Positions 31,740 through 42,989 of a stretch of DNA of 64,000 bases are shown here, in pieces; position 1 is the stretch's first letter, and each line of letters starts with the position of its first letter. Origin of the DNA: Hemileia vastatrix (Eukaryota; Basidiomycota; Pucciniomycetes; Pucciniales; Zaghouaniaceae). The translations under genes were made by a program, and so were the position numbers. The notes below the pieces were generated by a model. The model saw nothing but the letters and a program-made list of their open reading frames with translations. It ran no database searches and was not told the DNA's origin. The stretch covers positions 5,475,001 through 5,539,000 of the forward strand of contig JASXTE010000008.1 in NCBI GenBank assembly GCA_030280995.1, given 5' to 3'.

Positions 31740-34300
31740 ATTTCCAGCCAGGCTGTCTCAGGAGCCCAGTAAAATGTTATAATACTTTATTGGAACAATA
31801 AGAGGGAATAAATTTATATATTTTATATATTTAAAATAAAATATTTTATTGTATAATGAAATTATATAAATATTTTATTAATAAGTAAAATAACTATTAT
31901 ATTAATTTTATTATTAAGTAAATTATTTATATACTTACATAAAACATAATATATATTATATTCTATAAATTATGGCGCATTTTTATGTATTTAATATTTA
32001 TAAAACATAATCAATTATTTATAGACATATATTATAAGTGTAATGGTAAAATTAACTTATAATGAAAAAAAAATATGATTAATAAAATTTATATATTAAA
32101 TAAAACTTTTCATATGTTATTATCCATAAATATCAGGCGCTTTTTTGACCCTTTATTGAGTCAGAAAAATTATTAAATAAGTTAAAACTCTTATTTAATA
32201 AAAGGGTATTAAAACTCTCAATTTAAGTTAGCAATATCATTAAATTAATTACTTGTTTCATTCAAACTAGTTAATGCACTAATTAAATAGTTAAAACAAT
32301 TACTTATTTCTGTTTTTTTACTAGATTTAATTGATTACATAAATTTTTTTGTCAAAATAACTTTAATTGTTTCAATTAAAACACTTAAATCTCATTGTAA
32401 TACCTGTTTTGGATTCTTTTACTCACATTTCTTATTTTTCAGACTTATTTAGTTACTCATTATTTTAATTAACTGGTTTGGGAAACTATGGTGGGAAAAT
32501 TAGTCTCTTACTCATGGGTTTGATTATTTGCTTCATTTTTATCCCTTAATATATATGTTTTACTTATATTCTTTTATATTCTTGTTTCAATTTATTACTA
32601 TTTTTTATATACTCATTTGTGGCGATTCAGAGGTCCCCTTTCCTATATAAAGGCCTTGGGTAATCCCCTTTAGCCTCATCACTTAAATTATCTTATCATT
32701 TTTTACAATACATTATTATATTAATTATTTGAGGCGCTTGTTTCCCTTTTAATTACTATATTAAATAAATTAAAGGTTGCTTTAAGACTTTTAATAGTCA
32801 GTAGTTGATATTTAAGAAGAGGAAAAATAAAATACTTACTATTGTAATCCAGTTCACCCATCTTCATTATTTCTACCAAAACAAATATCTCATCATCACT
32901 TTATCTGTCAGCCAGGCTATTCCAGGAGCCCAGTAAATGATGTGTTACCTTATAGAACCTGAAAGAGGGCGTATGAATTATATTTAATGTATATAAATTA
33001 ATATTTTATTGCATAATAAAATTACATAAATATCTTATTACATATAAGTGTTATATTGATTTTATTTTTTATATAAATTTTATACATTTAAATTAAACAT
33101 AATATATTTTATATTCTACAAATAAATGGCGCATTTTTATGTATTTAATAATTATAAATTAATATTTAATTAATTGAAAATATATATTATAATTATAAGT
33201 GTAAAATTGACTTATAATATAATTAAATTAATTATTTACATTTATATATTAAATTACATCTTTCATATAGTATTAAACAATAAGTAATGGCGCTTCTTTT
33301 GACCCTTAATTGTGTCAGGAAGAAAATTAAATAAATCATAATACTTATTTTATAAAATAGTATTATATATTCTCAAATTAATTTAATTAATTGTTTCAGT
33401 TAACTAGTATTTAACTACATAAGTGAAAACAATTAAATTATATAAACTTATGCTGAATTAAATTGATTGCATACCTTGTTGCGTCAAAACATGTCAATTG
33501 TTTCACTTAGAAATACTGAAAACAGATTGTATTGCTTGTTTTGATTTGTTTTTCCCATAGTTAGTAGATCACATGGTTGTTTAGTTACTTATTAATCTAT
33601 AGAAACTAATTTGGGGAATTCGGGATGGGAATTTTACAGTCTTAATTGGGATACTTGTTATTTTTCGTATATTTTTCTCTTAGTTACTATGTTACAAATG
33701 TCTACTCTTATCTTTTTGTTTTACTTCATTACTCTTTTGTATATAGTCATTTGTAGCGCTTCAGGGGACCATTGCCTATAAAAGGGCCTTGGATAATCCC
33801 CTGTAGAGGCATCACTTACTATACACTCAACAACCTAAATATAATTTTTTCACGTTTATTATTATTTTTATTAGTATTACAATCTAATTAAAAATTCTAT
33901 ATAACAATTAAAAGGTTGCCTTAAGTCTGATAGTGATCAAGGTGTTTGCCGTGCAGAGCCCTTACTTTAAATAATATTATTATTAATAAAGCCTCAATTT
34001 TTGTCATCTCTCAAGTTACTCGTCGTTGCTTTTCTTTTAAATAAACTAAATAATCTATTATATTTTATTTCTTTTATTTTTCTCCTTGTCCTCCTCCACT
34101 TCTCCCCTTTTCCTTACCTTCTTCTAGACAATTGACCAACATTATCCTTAAGTTCTTTCTCCCTTCTCTTCATTTATCTTTAAACTTGTTTTTTTCCTCT
34201 CCTTTCACCTCTTCTACCTTTTATTTTCCTTCTTCTAGACAAACTGGACGATAATTGAAGGCCTTTCCAAACGACGAAAATGATTTTTTTGGACAATCAA
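31740..34300 (+). repeat. LTR J2 (plus strand), split by J1
   Basis: The start reads CCAGCCAGGCTGTCTCAGGAG, with a decayed first few bases. The promoter-like block CCTATATAAAGGCCTTGG is near 32642. The sequence is interrupted at 32905 by J1 and resumes at 34142-34146 to about 34250, ending in a CTTCTAGACAAACTGGAC-like tail. No clear duplication of its own is visible, and its right end near 34250-34300 is uncertain. Confidence 0.75.
32906..34141 (+). repeat. Solo LTR J1, TSD TTATC
   Basis: It is a 1236-bp LTR, TGTCAGCCAGGC to TTGACCAACA, flanked by perfect TTATC at 32901-32905 and 34142-34146. The promoter-like block CCTATAAAAGGGCCTTGG is near 33775. It lies within J2, so it is the younger of the two. 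Confidence 0.93.
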
Positions 34301-34909
34301 CTTGAAGCTGTAGACAATCCTATAGTACTAGCTATAGGCCTTGACCAAGGGAGTTGGAGAAAACCCAGAAAGAAAATCCCCTGTCCCTTTAGAAAAATAA
34401 TAGTGAGCTTTACCTGCTACAGTAAATTTGTTCCTGTTGTTTAAAGCCCCTTTTCCAATACAATTGACTGCCTGATCAGCCAAGAAAGTAGTCCCCAGAC
34501 AGACTACCAAACCAATGAACTGAAATGAAGACCAATGTACACACCAGAGAAAGCATTGATACTTGATGTAGGTTTCAAATCCACACCTGAGACAGAAATA
34601 ATACTTGATATAGCTTGCAAGACTACACCAGAGAAAACAGTTGCCAAAGTTGAGTTAAATGAAGAACTAACCTTGCAACAAACACAGCCAATTGTGGCCA
34701 GAAAACAGTAAAAACTGAGTGAGGAACAAGGATATCACCTCTTGATGGTTGTATGATGATTAAGGTTGCCCCAAACTGTCTTATTCACTATATACACACA
34801 GACCACTATCTAAGAGCCCATGCACACCAACAAATTTGGTTTTTCTAAGCACCAAATTGCATAAAACCCCTCTAGAAAAGCTTCCCAGCCTTCTAGCACT
34901 GAGGTGGGT

Positions 34910-36410
34910 TATCAGCCTGTATATCTCCAGGACTGAGTAAAAAGTAATTATAAGTTATGTTAAACACATGAACTATACATGGGAATAATAAATAAGAGTA
35001 CACAAATAGTATACATAAGTAAAATTATGATAATACACAAAAAATTCCATTATAACACCTTATATACAGGCATATATCCACCTTTTATAGGTCTTATGTA
35101 CTTAATATTAAGTTGGAATATGTTAGGGTAATCTTAAGAACCTTAAGTATAAGGCTACATAATTTTTAAGTACACTTAAAGCTGTTATATTCATTGTTTT
35201 ATGCAAAAAACAAGAAATGCGCTTTATTTCACTTAAAAGTTGACTATATGCACTATAAAATTGAGAATATCAAAATTGCTCTTTGACAGATCAATTGGGC
35301 TCATTTAGAACTATTGATTTGGCTATTTAAATGCATAAAAATAACACTTTTCAAATTTGGTGTTTTTTATGCCAGAAATGGCTTCTGTGTACTGGCCACA
35401 TACTGCCTGCTTTTTTCCCGTGTGAATAGCTTCATTTTTAGCAAAGTTAGCTTTTTCACACTATAATTACCCCACATTCTACGCCCACTGTGGGGAAACA
35501 CACTAAAATAGGCGACAGGCGCTTATTTAGTGTCCTAGCTTAATTAATAATGCATTGACCTTGTTTATATGCACTAATTTCATTAATAACCTCACTCTTG
35601 GCACTTTATTTCATCACCACGCTTAAATTTGCCTAATTTTAGTCAAGGATTTACCCATGCAAGCGCCTGCCAAGAACTGCATGTAGTTACCCCACATCTC
35701 ATGCTCTTTTTTAAGTTTTTGGGTGGTTTCTCAGTCAATTTTGGTTATTTTTGAATGGGAATTTCACGTAGTATAATGTCAGGATTAGCCCCATTATTTC
35801 TACAGTCAATCCCCCTTATTATTAAGCTATTATTAACCTTAAAAAGTCTCCTTTAGTCTTTAATATTATTGTTTTATACGCATATACTCTCTTTTTGTCT
35901 TTTTCTTTAATTTTGATGGATTTCCCTTATTATTACAGGATTTTGGCAGTTGTTACTCTTCTAATTATGTCATGGGTTACTGGGAATGTTGATGGGCATG
36001 TCTATTAGTTGTTTAGAGGCGTCATTAACTGTGTATTGGGTGGTACATCAAGGGAATCATTGGGGAACTCAGTGTGTATAAAAGGAGGAGGTTTTTGGGT
36101 TGTATTTCTTCATTCTTTATCATTACAATTTAACCAATAAAACCAAATAAATTACAATACATATCAATTAGTACTTTTAAAAGACTTTTGAATAGTATCT
36201 GAATTTATATAATCTATTTTTCTACCAACTATAAAGATTGTAAGCCATATATAAGAATAGTGAGAATTATATTACTGAGACCTTTATATTTGATTATATT
36301 TTACAACTTAGTGGATTAAAACTACAGTATTCATATAGGACCATTAAAATCTTCTATAAAACTGACTATTCAAGCTAGTTCACGTCCTTGTACTTGACCT
36401 TAGCCTGACA
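34910..36410 (+). repeat. 5' LTR of element G
   Basis: It is 1501 bp long and starts TATCAGCCTG (TG changed to TA) and ends TTAGCCTGACA. A TATA-like segment GTGTATAAAAGGAGGAGG is near 36093, with an initiator-like stretch after it. The 3' LTR keeps the canonical TGTCAGCC start. Confidence 0.93.
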
Positions 36411-36412
36411 AT

Positions 36413-36993
36413 TGGGGACCTTTCCTCAAGAATTCTGTTATAATCCTGTAAGTGAAATTTTCAAAGAAGGTACACGTAAATAATATCCCTATAGAAATAT
36501 TTGGATAATTACAACAGGTTGGGGTCACTTATATAGTGATTTCAGAAAAAGAAGCCCTGTTATATAATAAAATTGTGATATTGAATCATCAATTTTACCA
36601 CTAATTTAACATATAATTGTTCTTAGTGGGAGTCTGTCAATAGACCAATTAAATTTGTGATTTTTGCAGATAATAACCAATTAAACTGATTAATTGTTTT
36701 CTTTTTACAGGACTCTTAATCCCTTTTTATTGGTTTGTAAAATTCATTTAATATTTAGAAAGAATCTTACTAACAAATTTTCTTTTTTAAATATAAATAC
36801 ACGGCTACATATTGTAGACCAGTTAAATCAAGTGACCAAATAAAAGCATATTTGACTTTTGGCACTTAAAAATTCACTTAATACCAATAAGTAAGCAATA
36901 AAATTGTCTTAAGTGGTAATAATAAATACTGATTAAACTCCTTTTTGAAGTTTTTCAAATCTAAACTTTCAATTCTCTAAAATCCACGTAAAA
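36413..36993 (+). other. Primer-binding site and leader of element G
   Basis: TGGGGACCTTTCCTCA starts two bases after the LTR and is the candidate PBS. The rest is an A/T-rich leader with no ORF I can support up to the ATG at 36994. Confidence 0.65.
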
Positions 36994-37554
36994 ATGTGTG
37001 ACAACAATGACATTGTAAGTAATAAGGCAAAACCTTATAACTTAAGAACTAGAGATGAAAGACCTGTTACAGGACATCCAAATGGAGGGTCAAGAATCAC
37101 CAGTAACAATAAACAACACCCCACCAATGTCCATGGAGGAAAAGGAAAAGCTCTTAAAACAAATGTCAATAAAGAAGTCCAAAAACACCTTACAAGAGCA
37201 AATTCACTCCCTCTCAACCCTACTGAATACACTAACAATAAGAGTATACAATATGTTAGACCAGATCAACAATCTGGAGAAAAGGGCGGCACAGGGCTTT
37301 ATAGAAGTCAACCAGGCTCTAGTGGATATAAGGTCTCATCAACAACCAGTGGCACCAAATACCACAGCAACACCTCCAGTCCCAGAAGAGGACCAAAAGA
37401 TAATTGTAAGCAAATGGAAGTGGGATTGGTATGCCCAAAACTACAACAGTCCTCCTCAACAGGGATCCAGCAGTCACCCATACAGGGGAAAGCCAAGGAG
37501 AGGCAGGGGAAATGGAATAAGACCGTGGTAATGAAATTGATAGAGAGTTATTAG
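36994..37554 (+). CDS. 5' ORF(s) of element G, two overlapping open frames
   Basis: Frame 1 is open from ATG 36994 for 186 codons and starts with a basic KPYNLRTR motif. Frame 2 is open at 37055-37531 and looks more protein-like: a charged, probably coiled-coil stretch (MEEKEKLLKQM to NNLEKRAAQGF) followed by a Pro/Gln linker and an RG-rich end (PRRGRGNGIRPW). A third frame is open at about 37521-37751 and is acidic (DPDDESSELETD). The order suggests one ancestral N-terminal protein ahead of Gag, now spread over three frames. Alternatives are programmed frameshifting or splicing. I would not assign a function beyond a Gag-associated leader protein. Confidence 0.5.
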   Translation: MCDNNDIVSNKAKPYNLRTRDERPVTGHPNGGSRITSNNKQHPTNVHGGKGKALKTNVNKEVQKHLTRANSLPLNPTEYTNNKSIQYVRPDQQSGEKGGTGLYRSQPGSSGYKVSSTTSGTKYHSNTSSPRRGPKDNCKQMEVGLVCPKLQQSSSTGIQQSPIQGKAKERQGKWNKTVVMKLIESY

Positions 37555-37807
37555 ATATAATTGATAAGGATTTAAAAAATTATTCATTTGAAAATAACAT
37601 GTTAGACTTGTCATTACATGAGGACAATGTACATAGTTTTATTGATCACCAGGAAAATACTATTAATATAAAAATGGAATCAAATGAAGTAAAAATTGAC
37701 CCTGATGATGAATCTTCTGAATTGGAAACAGACAAATTGAATATTTTCTGAAAGAAAATCCAATGGAATAAAAAATAATTAGTAAATTATTATTAAGAAT
37801 TGAAAAA

Positions 37808-40800
37808 TTGGAAGAATTCTCTAGAGAGTCCAACAATAATACAGAAAGTGTATTATTAAACATCACACAATCATTGAGTACAACAGCCAATAAGTTAAAA
37901 GTTATTGAGAATTCAAATAATGAATTGATCAATGAAAACAAAAGATTAAATTCTGAGATTAAAAATTTAGAAATTAAATTAGAACATTCTCAAAATATTA
38001 TGGCCACCATAGAGGGACGTGTAAAATTGTCTTTTTCAAATGTAAATGATACTTTAACTCATGTACCTGTAATAAAAGATAGGTTACAAAGAGTAGAAAT
38101 TGAAGTAGCTAACATTTTGAAAAATACTGAAACAATAAAGGATAATACCTCTTATGTAGAAAGAGTACCAGTTTTTATGAAACACTCTGATGATAAACCA
38201 ATGATGGAACATGAACATAGTGTCATGGGCTCTGAGAATATAAAATCAGTAAAAGATGAAATTAATGATCATCTTTCTAAAGTGAGTGAATTACTCAATA
38301 CTCCTCAGGTTAGGGAAGCTAAAACTAGCCAAAAGAACTGGCCTAAGTTAGATCAGTACCCTTCTTTTGACGGGGATTCAAAATCTGATTGGCAACAATT
38401 CATACAAAGAATTGATAACTTAAAATTTTCATATAAATTACCTGATGAAGAAATTACTTCAAAGTTAATATCTTTATTTACAGATGTGGCCTTATTATGG
38501 TTTGAATCTGTATTGAGTGAGGGAATTAATTACTCCTGGAATGAATGGAAGGCACTAATTGAAAGGCAATTTGGTGGCCCAAAATTTAGAATCACTCAAC
38601 AAAGACTGTATGAAAGGGCCAGATATAATCCAAATGCTGGAGATAAACCCATGGTCTTCTTAATGAATTTAATAAAAATCATGAAAGCTATGGACCCAAA
38701 AATGGATTATGAAGAGTGGAAAGAAAAAATAATATACAAATTGCCTATATCAGTTAGAGACATTGTTGTAGCTAGAACTGAAACTGTCAGAGACACCTCT
38801 GGATTCATTAATATATGCAATGAGATATTATTACACCACAAGTATGAAACCAAGTATAGTAATTACAGACAAAGTGTTGACGTTGTAAAACCTACTACAA
38901 GTAAGTTACCAGTGGAAAAGAAAAAACCTTCAGCTCCCCTTGTCCCTAAGAGACAAGAAAATAACACTTGTTACAAATGTAATGAACCTTGGGTTAAAGG
39001 TCACACGTGTAAGAAAAGAATAAATTTTATTGAAACCTCACAGAATTCTGAACCTAGTAATCATGAAGATGAGAATGTGGAATCCAGTGAGGATTGCAAA
39101 AGTAACATATCTTACAGTGATGATGAAAATGAGATATTTGTATTAGAACAGGATATAATGTTCCTGAATGATGCTATACCTCATACAGACACATCTTTAA
39201 CTTCTATAGAGGAAGCTGAAATAATCAAAGATGTATCTCATGACACTTACAAAATAACACCTATCAGAGCACCTATTATCATATGTGGAAAAGAAATGAA
39301 TGCCATTCTTGACACTGGGGCTGCAGGTAATGTAGTTTCACTTAATGCATTAATGAAACTTGATAGTAAGTACCAGGAAAAACTAGAACCTGTTCAGACA
39401 AAGAACTGGAGGGGTTTTGGTTCAGTATTAAATCCAATTGGCAAATACAAAACTGCTGTATTCTTTAAATTTAATAATGGATATGTTAGAGCAGTTTGTG
39501 AATTTGTAGTAATGGATAATAATAATTGTAGTGATTGGTTTATTATTGGCAATGATTTATTGACAAAATTTGGCATTAAACTAGATCCTGCAAACAGTTG
39601 TTTCACCATAGGGATGAATGGTAAAAGGAAATTCAAAATATGTTCTGAAAATTCAGTATATGCCATTTCTTCTAGAGAAGAACAACTGCAAGGTGGAAGA
39701 ACCACCAATGAAGTGGGTGAATTGGAAAATGAAATCCAAAAGGCCTCTTTCAGTCCTCAACTCTCAAAAATTGAACAAGAAGACATTTTGAGATTGATTA
39801 AATCATATCCTATGGCATTTGCTCATGGATCAAATGAACTAGGATTGGTCAAAGACCATGAGATGAAAATCTCTCTAAGCTGTGATCTGGATAATATTCC
39901 TGGCAGCTTAAAAAAGAAACCTTACCCAGCATCTCCTGCAAAAAGGAAAGATATTGAAGACAATATAAAATTGTTGTTGGAAATGGGTATTGTTGAAAAA
40001 GTGGACACAACACCTAAGTATTGTGTCATTTCACCAGTATTAATCTCTTATGAAAAGGATAAGGCAAGATTATGCAGTGATTATAGAGCTCTGAATACAT
40101 ATACAGTAGATGATATTTACCCTCTACCAAGGATAGCTTCTATCCATGCTACCTTACAAGGAGCAAAATATATTTCCTGTCTGGATGGGAACAAGGGTTA
40201 CCACCAGATTCCTGTGGAAAGAAATTCTCAAAATTACTTATTAACAACCACACATATGGGTATATATAAGTATGTGAGAATGCCATTTGGCCCAAAGAAT
40301 GCGCCTTCAGTCTTCCAAAAATTGATGGATAGTGTTTTTCATCAGGAAATGGTTGAAGGATGGCTACTGGTCTATATTGATGACATCATAGTGTTTTCAA
40401 AGACATATGATGAACATTTAAATCACCTGAAAAGAGTCTTTCAAAAAATGGATGAAATTAATATGACTATTGCATTAAAGAAATGTAAGTTTGGATTTCA
40501 ATCCTTGAAAGTACTTGGACATGTTGTATCTGGATTACAAATTTGTGTTGACCAGAATAAAGTGGCAGCAATTAAAAACATTGGGATACCTAAAATTATA
40601 AAAGAGGTTCAAAGTTTTTTGGGTATGTGTGGATATTATAGACAATATATTAAAAATTACCAATCCATTGCAGCCCCTTTAACAACATTAATCAGGAAGA
40701 ATGAAGCTTTCATTTGGAATAATGAAAGACAACACACCTTTAATAAATTAAAGGAATGTTTAATGTCAGCTCCAATATTGGGACTGCCAGATTTCACCCT

Positions 40801-42808
40801 ACCTTTTATCTTGTACACTGATGCAAGTTTCATAGGTTTGGGTGCTGCTTTACAGCAGAAACAGATAATAAATGGAAAATTATCTGAAGTAGTTATCTGT
40901 TATATATCCAGAACCTTAAGAAAAACAGAATTAAGGTATGGTGCCACACAGCTAGAATGTTTAGCCGTGGTATGGGCTTTGGAGAAACTTCATTACTATC
41001 TGGAAGACCAGAAGTTTGAACTTATAACAGATTGCAGTGCAGTAAAATCATTACTAAACATGAAAACACCTAATAGGCACATGTTTAGATGGCAACTAGC
41101 TGTACAAGAGTACAGAGGAAGAATGACAATCACTCACAGAGCAGGAACATTGCATTCAAATGTGGATTTATTATCCAGAAGTCCTTTGCCAAATGATGCT
41201 GACAACCCGGCTTATGTACCTGAAAATGAGGTTATACATATATTTGGGATTTATATAGTGGATTTAGAAGAAGAGTTTATGCAAACTATATTGGAAAATT
41301 ATTCATCTGATAAAGATTTGTCTAAACTATCTACCATTCTTAATGATCCAACAAACGCCTCCATGAGTGCATTAATTAAAACCTTGCCTCCAAAGTATAA
41401 AAATGCGTTGGAAAAAGGTAAACTATCAATTGAAGATGGATATATATGTTACAGGAAAAAGTTAAGCAATGTAATAGTAATACCACCTTCTATGAAAGAG
41501 TTAATGTTGAGTACTTGTCATGATGACATCTTAGCTGGTCATTTTGACTTTAACAAAACATTAACCAGAGTTAAAAATACAGCCTGGTGGATAAACATGA
41601 AAGAGGATGTACAAAAATACATTGAAACATGTGACTCTTGTCAGAAATCTAAAAGATTAACTGGGAAGAGAGCTGGGTTGTTACAACAAATAGAGCAGCC
41701 AAAAGCTCCATGGGAAATTATAAACATGGATTTTGTAACTGGCTTGCCATTAGCAGGAAAAGAAAGTTTCAATTCTTGCTGGGTAATAGTGGATAGATTA
41801 ACAAAAATGTGTAAGTTTATCCCTACCCATAAAGAGGTATCTGCAAAAGACTTGGCATTACTATGGTGGACTCAGATGATGAATACTGCTGGGTTCCCCA
41901 AAGCCATAATCTCTGACAGAGACCCTAAATTTACTTCAGAGTTCTGGACATCTTTGATGGAAGTATCAGGTTGTCAATTAAAATTGTCTACAGCACACCA
42001 TCCACAAACTGATGGGCTGACTGAGAGGATGATACAAACTCTAGAAGACATGATCAGAAGATATTGTGCCTTTGGATTAGAATACAAAGACAATGAGAAA
42101 TTCACACATGACTGGGTAACATTAATTCCTGGCCTTGAATTTGCTTATAACAGCACAACTCATTCTGTAACAGAGAAGAAACCATTTGAACTCTGGCTGG
42201 GATATGTACCAAATACCCCAGTAAATCATTTAAATAAACTACCAAGGTTGGATATACACCCTGGCACTAAATCCTTTATTCATATGCAACAAATGTGTAG
42301 AAAGCATGCAGAAGAATGCATCCAAAAAGCATTTGAATATGAAAAGAAAAGGTGGGACAAATCTCATAAAGAATTTGAATTTAAAAAGGGAGATGAAGTC
42401 CTCATATCAACACTACATTTTAACTTACAAGGTAATGTTAAATTAAAGGATCCCTTTGTAGGACCTTTTGTAGTAAATAAAATGGTTGGGAATAATGCAG
42501 TGGAAGTCATATTATATGCTCCATATGATAGGAAACATCCAGTTTTCCCTATCTCATTATTGAAACCTTACCATGCAAATGATCCTGACTTATTTCCAAA
42601 AAGAAGGGGAAGGCCTAAAAAGCAACCTGAAGAAATTGTGGAAAAAGCAGAGATTGAAAAAATACTCAAGAAAATAATCCTTACTAAAGAAAAAGGAACG
42701 GAGTATTTACTAAGATTTAAAGGGAAATCAAATGAATTTGATAAATGGATACCTGAAAAAGAAATTTCTAATTTATCCACCCTTCTTAAAAAATTTAAAC
42801 AGAAATAA
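37808..42808 (+). CDS. Gag-Pol polyprotein of element G, with chromodomain
   Basis: This is an intact 1666-codon ORF. The frame is open from about 37772, the given start is TTG and the first ATG is 38000. In order it has a coiled coil (residues 30-65), retrotransposon Gag core (about 178-340), zinc knuckle CYKCNEPWVKGHTC (about 388-402) and aspartic protease ILDTGAAGNVVS (about 500). RT follows (LCSDYRALN about 755; YIDDII about 856), then RNase H (YTDASFIGLG about 1003; ATQLECLAVVWAL). The integrase has an H2C2 finger (1238-1280) and a DDE core (MDFVTGLP about 1308, SDRDPKF about 1368, TDGLTERM about 1400). A GPF segment (about 1550), an AT-hook-like RRGRPKK (about 1600) and a C-terminal chromodomain (EYLLRFKGKSNEFDKWIPE, about 1611-1664) complete it. 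Chromodomains of this kind steer integration to marked chromatin in known chromoviruses. Confidence 0.96.
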   Translation: MEEFSRESNNNTESVLLNITQSLSTTANKLKVIENSNNELINENKRLNSEIKNLEIKLEHSQNIMATIEGRVKLSFSNVNDTLTHVPVIKDRLQRVEIEVANILKNTETIKDNTSYVERVPVFMKHSDDKPMMEHEHSVMGSENIKSVKDEINDHLSKVSELLNTPQVREAKTSQKNWPKLDQYPSFDGDSKSDWQQFIQRIDNLKFSYKLPDEEITSKLISLFTDVALLWFESVLSEGINYSWNEWKALIERQFGGPKFRITQQRLYERARYNPNAGDKPMVFLMNLIKIMKAMDPKMDYEEWKEKIIYKLPISVRDIVVARTETVRDTSGFINICNEILLHHKYETKYSNYRQSVDVVKPTTSKLPVEKKKPSAPLVPKRQENNTCYKCNEPWVKGHTCKKRINFIETSQNSEPSNHEDENVESSEDCKSNISYSDDENEIFVLEQDIMFLNDAIPHTDTSLTSIEEAEIIKDVSHDTYKITPIRAPIIICGKEMNAILDTGAAGNVVSLNALMKLDSKYQEKLEPVQTKNWRGFGSVLNPIGKYKTAVFFKFNNGYVRAVCEFVVMDNNNCSDWFIIGNDLLTKFGIKLDPANSCFTIGMNGKRKFKICSENSVYAISSREEQLQGGRTTNEVGELENEIQKASFSPQLSKIEQEDILRLIKSYPMAFAHGSNELGLVKDHEMKISLSCDLDNIPGSLKKKPYPASPAKRKDIEDNIKLLLEMGIVEKVDTTPKYCVISPVLISYEKDKARLCSDYRALNTYTVDDIYPLPRIASIHATLQGAKYISCLDGNKGYHQIPVERNSQNYLLTTTHMGIYKYVRMPFGPKNAPSVFQKLMDSVFHQEMVEGWLLVYIDDIIVFSKTYDEHLNHLKRVFQKMDEINMTIALKKCKFGFQSLKVLGHVVSGLQICVDQNKVAAIKNIGIPKIIKEVQSFLGMCGYYRQYIKNYQSIAAPLTTLIRKNEAFIWNNERQHTFNKLKECLMSAPILGLPDFTLPFILYTDASFIGLGAALQQKQIINGKLSEVVICYISRTLRKTELRYGATQLECLAVVWALEKLHYYLEDQKFELITDCSAVKSLLNMKTPNRHMFRWQLAVQEYRGRMTITHRAGTLHSNVDLLSRSPLPNDADNPAYVPENEVIHIFGIYIVDLEEEFMQTILENYSSDKDLSKLSTILNDPTNASMSALIKTLPPKYKNALEKGKLSIEDGYICYRKKLSNVIVIPPSMKELMLSTCHDDILAGHFDFNKTLTRVKNTAWWINMKEDVQKYIETCDSCQKSKRLTGKRAGLLQQIEQPKAPWEIINMDFVTGLPLAGKESFNSCWVIVDRLTKMCKFIPTHKEVSAKDLALLWWTQMMNTAGFPKAIISDRDPKFTSEFWTSLMEVSGCQLKLSTAHHPQTDGLTERMIQTLEDMIRRYCAFGLEYKDNEKFTHDWVTLIPGLEFAYNSTTHSVTEKKPFELWLGYVPNTPVNHLNKLPRLDIHPGTKSFIHMQQMCRKHAEECIQKAFEYEKKRWDKSHKEFEFKKGDEVLISTLHFNLQGNVKLKDPFVGPFVVNKMVGNNAVEVILYAPYDRKHPVFPISLLKPYHANDPDLFPKRRGRPKKQPEEIVEKAEIEKILKKIILTKEKGTEYLLRFKGKSNEFDKWIPEKEISNLSTLLKKFKQK

Positions 42809-42989
42809 ATTTCTGTTCAACCAGCTGAGGGGTTTAAAAACCAGTACTCATAATATTTTATTATGTTTTATTTCTTTAAAGTTGAATCTTTAATGCTACA
42901 GATTTATTCTGAATACCTGAAAAATTACAAATTAATAAAATAAAATGTATAACTTATCATTTTTTTTATTGTTTTTTTGGGTGGGCGAG
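42809..42989 (+). other. 3' untranslated stretch and PPT of element G
   Basis: It is a short non-coding stretch ending TTTTTTGGGTGGGCGAG just before the 3' LTR. The GGGTGGGCGAG part is the likely plus-strand primer site, although it is not purely purine. Confidence 0.6.

Noticed and set aside
25435..31740. J5 and J2 as the two LTRs of one element
   Set aside because: They are each other's closest relatives but lie in opposite orientation with no PBS or PPT between them, so they cannot be an LTR pair.
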